NCBI GenBank assembly: GCA_019686145.1
Contig: JADGHK010000135.1
Location: forward strand, 1 to 6,680
DNA length: 6,680 bases
Origin: Bryobacteraceae bacterium
GTDB taxonomy: Bacteria > Acidobacteriota > Terriglobia > Bryobacterales > Bryobacteraceae
Direction: 5' to 3'
Made by a program: the position numbers and the translations under genes. The notes beneath the pieces were generated by a model, which was not told the origin of the DNA, searched no databases, and saw only the letters and a list, made by a program, of their open reading frames with translations. Shown here piece after piece: positions 4,503 through 6,680 of this stretch; within the stretch, counting starts at the first letter, position 1; every line of letters starts with the position of its first letter.

Positions 4503-6680
4503 TTATTCTCCGCGCAGTGACTCAAGCAGCGGGCTCTGTATGGCGCGACGAACCGCAAAGACCGAAGCCCCAAGACCTGCCGCGAGGATACCGGGAAGGA
4601 GCAGTCCCAGGGTGAGTCCCGGATGATGCCCGCCGCGCTCCACCCATGCGGGCAACACGGCAATCACGGCGCACAGTCCCCCGGTGCCGAGTCCAGCCGC
4701 CAGCAGGAAGATGTTTTCCGCGAGGATCAGGCGGCTGATTTCCACGCGTCGGTAGCCGAACGAACGGAGGAGCGCCAGCTCGCGCCGGCGTTCGAGCACG
4801 TTCCGAAGCAGCACGGCCGCCAGTCCTGCGGTTCCGAGAATCAAGCCAAGGCCGCCGAGGCTCTGAAAAGTCGAAAGGTAAGCGTTTTCCACCTTGTGGA
4901 ACCCCGCCAGCTTATCCGCCGTCGAGACAACGTCGAAGCCAAAGTCGGAGAGGTTTTCTTCGAGCTGCGCGGAAGTCTCCGCTTCGGCTCCGGGCTTCGG
5001 TTCGATCAGGAAGAACCGGAAACCTTCGACATGGGGGAAGGCGCGCAGGAAATTTTCTTCCGAGATAATGAGCTCTCCTTGAAAAATGCTGTCCTTCAGA
5101 GCACCCACAATCCGGAGCCGGATGTCGGGCGAGCCTTCGCGCTGGATTACCACGTCATCGCCCAGGCTTTTGTGGAGAACGTAGGTCATCGAGTTCTGAT
5201 CGACGATTGCGGGAATCGCTCCGCCGGGCTCCTTCCGCTCGAGCAGACGCCAGGGATTGCGCTGCTCTTCGGGCGTCTGGCTGAGCGTTTCCTGGAAGGC
5301 AAACCGGCCCATGTTCCGGAAAGAAGGTGACGCGGCTAGAATCCGCGGATTGCGGGGCTGGTACAGATTCAGGCAGCTCACGTCGTCGCCGGGCTTCAGC
5401 CGGAAAGGCACGTAGACTGCCTGCGAGAGCGCGGGCGCCGAATCGAGTAGAAGGGTCTCTCTCCCTTCCTGCGTGTTTGGGTTGTGAAACAAGGGCAGTT
5501 GGGATTCCGCAAGGAGCGCGAAGCCGCCGTTGCCGGAACCAGGGTCCAGCGATGAGGATTGTCCAGACCGCCGGAACGCGTCCGTCGACACCAGCAGGAA
5601 CGCCGCTGCCGACATCAGGCTGATCGATAGCAAGCTGCGTCCCGGCTTCCAGGAGGCATTACGGATTCCAAGCGCAAGAATCGAATCGATTCGCGCCGGT
5701 TGCCCTCGCAGAAGCCAGGACGATTGAGCGGCCAGCAGAGCAATCAGCAGGAGAGTGCCTCCCCCGAAGAAACCCGCCGCCTGATTCGTCCAGTGCATCC
5801 CGGACAGCAGCAGCAGTAGTGCGCCCGCGAAGCCGGCTGCGATCGCGAAGCGCATTCTTCTGGACGGGTTCGCGCGGCGGGCTGCAGCGGGAATGACGCC
5901 GGCAAGCAGGGATCGAGGCTCGACGTGCTTGAGCGCTCGCAGGCTCACGGCGATGAAGGCGAGCGCTGCGACTACTCCGCCGGCGGCTCCCGCCAGCACA
6001 CCCAGGGGAGACGCATGAAGCCGAAGCAGGGAGGTGCCGACCGCGTCCGCCCACCACGTCCTCAGCCCGTACAGAATGAACCAGCCATAGCCGAGGCCGC
6101 CGAGGGCGCCCGCTGCGCCGCCAACCGCGGCAAGCAGGCATCCTTCGCAGAGGAAGACAAGCTGGATGCGAGACCGGGGAAATCCGAGAGCGGCCAGCAG
6201 CCCGATCTCCCGCAGCCGCTGGTCCACGCCCAAGCGGAAGAACAACCCCGTCAGCAGCAGCGCCGACACGACCAGAAAGAAGCTGAAGTAGACAAAGTAT
6301 TCGCCGAAATCGGTGGCGCCCTGCGATGCTGTCAGCGCGGCGTTCCGGACATCAAGGAGCACAAGCCCGGACTCGAACGGATCGAGGCTTGCTCGCAGAC
6401 CCCTCCGAAGCTGCTGCTCCGGTACGCCGGTAATCCGGACGGATGTCAACGATCCGTATCGGGACTCCCAGAGCCGCTGTGCCGTACGCAGCGGGATGTA
6501 GGCTTTGGGCGTTGTGCGATAGAGGTCCCAATAGTCTTCATCGCTCTGCCGGATCCGCTTCAGGTCCATCGGGAAGGGCGGGTCCCAATTTTGCAGATTT
6601 TCGGCATCTGTAATTCCCGGGTAGCGCGGCGCGACGTCCCGGTCGGCGGCAAAGCCCGAGATCGGTACGATCGATTCGAG
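4503..6680 (-). CDS. Large ABC-transporter permease with two FtsX-type domains (MacB/LolE-like superfamily), N-terminus cut by window edge
   Basis: At least 725 C-terminal residues of an inner-membrane permease are visible. The frame stays open past the ATG at 6569 to the right edge, reading on through VPISGFAADRDVAPRYPG and NWDPPFP, so that Met is internal. Numbering from it: residues 1-85 are the end of an extracytoplasmic domain. Membrane segments at about 92-112, 139-166 and 190-210 form the first FtsX unit, with coupling motif REIGLLAALGFPRSRI (120-135). Further segments lie at about 240-258, 268-287 and 312-328. Residues 335-560 are a soluble extracytoplasmic domain. The second FtsX unit has segments at about 566-590, 612-638 and 652-675, with coupling motif RRRELALLRSFGYRRVEI (594-611). 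Such permeases couple ATP hydrolysis to lipoprotein extraction, efflux or periplasmic mechanics rather than classical import. An ATPase partner is not visible and could lie to the right. The substrate is unknown. The frame is intact to TAA at 4505-4503. Confidence 0.88.
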   Translation of the reverse strand, partial: LESIVPISGFAADRDVAPRYPGITDAENLQNWDPPFPMDLKRIRQSDEDYWDLYRTTPKAYIPLRTAQRLWESRYGSLTSVRITGVPEQQLRRGLRASLDPFESGLVLLDVRNAALTASQGATDFGEYFVYFSFFLVVSALLLTGLFFRLGVDQRLREIGLLAALGFPRSRIQLVFLCEGCLLAAVGGAAGALGGLGYGWFILYGLRTWWADAVGTSLLRLHASPLGVLAGAAGGVVAALAFIAVSLRALKHVEPRSLLAGVIPAAARRANPSRRMRFAIAAGFAGALLLLLSGMHWTNQAAGFFGGGTLLLIALLAAQSSWLLRGQPARIDSILALGIRNASWKPGRSLLSISLMSAAAFLLVSTDAFRRSGQSSSLDPGSGNGGFALLAESQLPLFHNPNTQEGRETLLLDSAPALSQAVYVPFRLKPGDDVSCLNLYQPRNPRILAASPSFRNMGRFAFQETLSQTPEEQRNPWRLLERKEPGGAIPAIVDQNSMTYVLHKSLGDDVVIQREGSPDIRLRIVGALKDSIFQGELIISEENFLRAFPHVEGFRFFLIEPKPGAEAETSAQLEENLSDFGFDVVSTADKLAGFHKVENAYLSTFQSLGGLGLILGTAGLAAVLLRNVLERRRELALLRSFGYRRVEISRLILAENIFLLAAGLGTGGLCAVIAVLPAWVERGGHHPGLTLGLLLPGILAAGLGASVFAVRRAIQSPLLESLRGE

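Noticed and set aside
6567..6569. ATG at 6569-6567 as the permease start
   Set aside because: Upstream codons continue in frame with protein-like sequence (NWDPPFP just before it) and no stop to the edge, and the expected N-terminal membrane segment is missing.
1..6680. Mobile elements, CRISPR arrays, tRNAs, riboswitches, toxin-antitoxin or defence genes
   Set aside because: Reading both strands by eye I saw no direct-repeat arrays, transposase or integrase motifs, tRNA cloverleaf or known riboswitch core. The window is housekeeping in character.

Overview
The window reads as an ordinary stretch of a GC-rich Gram-negative-type bacterial chromosome. It has tightly packed genes, recognisable Shine-Dalgarno sequences, and no sign of mobile DNA, CRISPR, tRNA or rRNA. 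The combination of a CheB methylesterase, a glycogen-type GlgC, a 65-residue bS21 with a very basic tail, and a very large duplicated FtsX-type permease fits Acidobacteriota best. That assignment rests on remembered family resemblance only and is a modest-confidence inference.

Layout. (1) Positions 2-655, plus strand: the 3' part of cheB, cut by the left edge. It converges on (2) a minus-strand cluster transcribed leftwards in the order glgC (4047-2818), eno (2754-1468), gpmA (1443-694). The gaps are 63 and 24 bases, so the three probably form one operon. (3) Divergent from glgC, across a 188-base regulatory gap (4048-4235), is rpsU (4236-4433, plus) for ribosomal protein bS21. (4) rpsU converges on the 3' end of a large ABC-transporter permease (4503-6680, minus) whose beginning lies beyond the right edge. 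Both convergent junctions (656-693 and 4434-4502) carry a perfect GC-rich hairpin without a T-run. No gene-free stretch exceeds 300 bases.

How the genes work together. GpmA and enolase catalyse consecutive steps of lower glycolysis (3-phosphoglycerate to 2-phosphoglycerate to phosphoenolpyruvate). GlgC makes ADP-glucose, the committed step of glycogen synthesis, so the cluster links carbon storage with triose metabolism. CheB, bS21 and the permease have no obvious functional link to it.

Nothing in the proteins points to an undescribed multi-gene system. The most interesting material is in the short regulatory DNA. The glgC/rpsU gap holds a perfect 16-bp palindrome, and its half-site reappears in the glgC-eno gap. 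The rpsU leader has an extended -10, a 10-base palindrome near the likely transcription start, a 14-codon open frame running through an essentially perfect Shine-Dalgarno sequence, and a TTG start. These suggest shared control of the glycogen/glycolysis operon and unusual translational control of bS21. Both ideas are testable and unproven.
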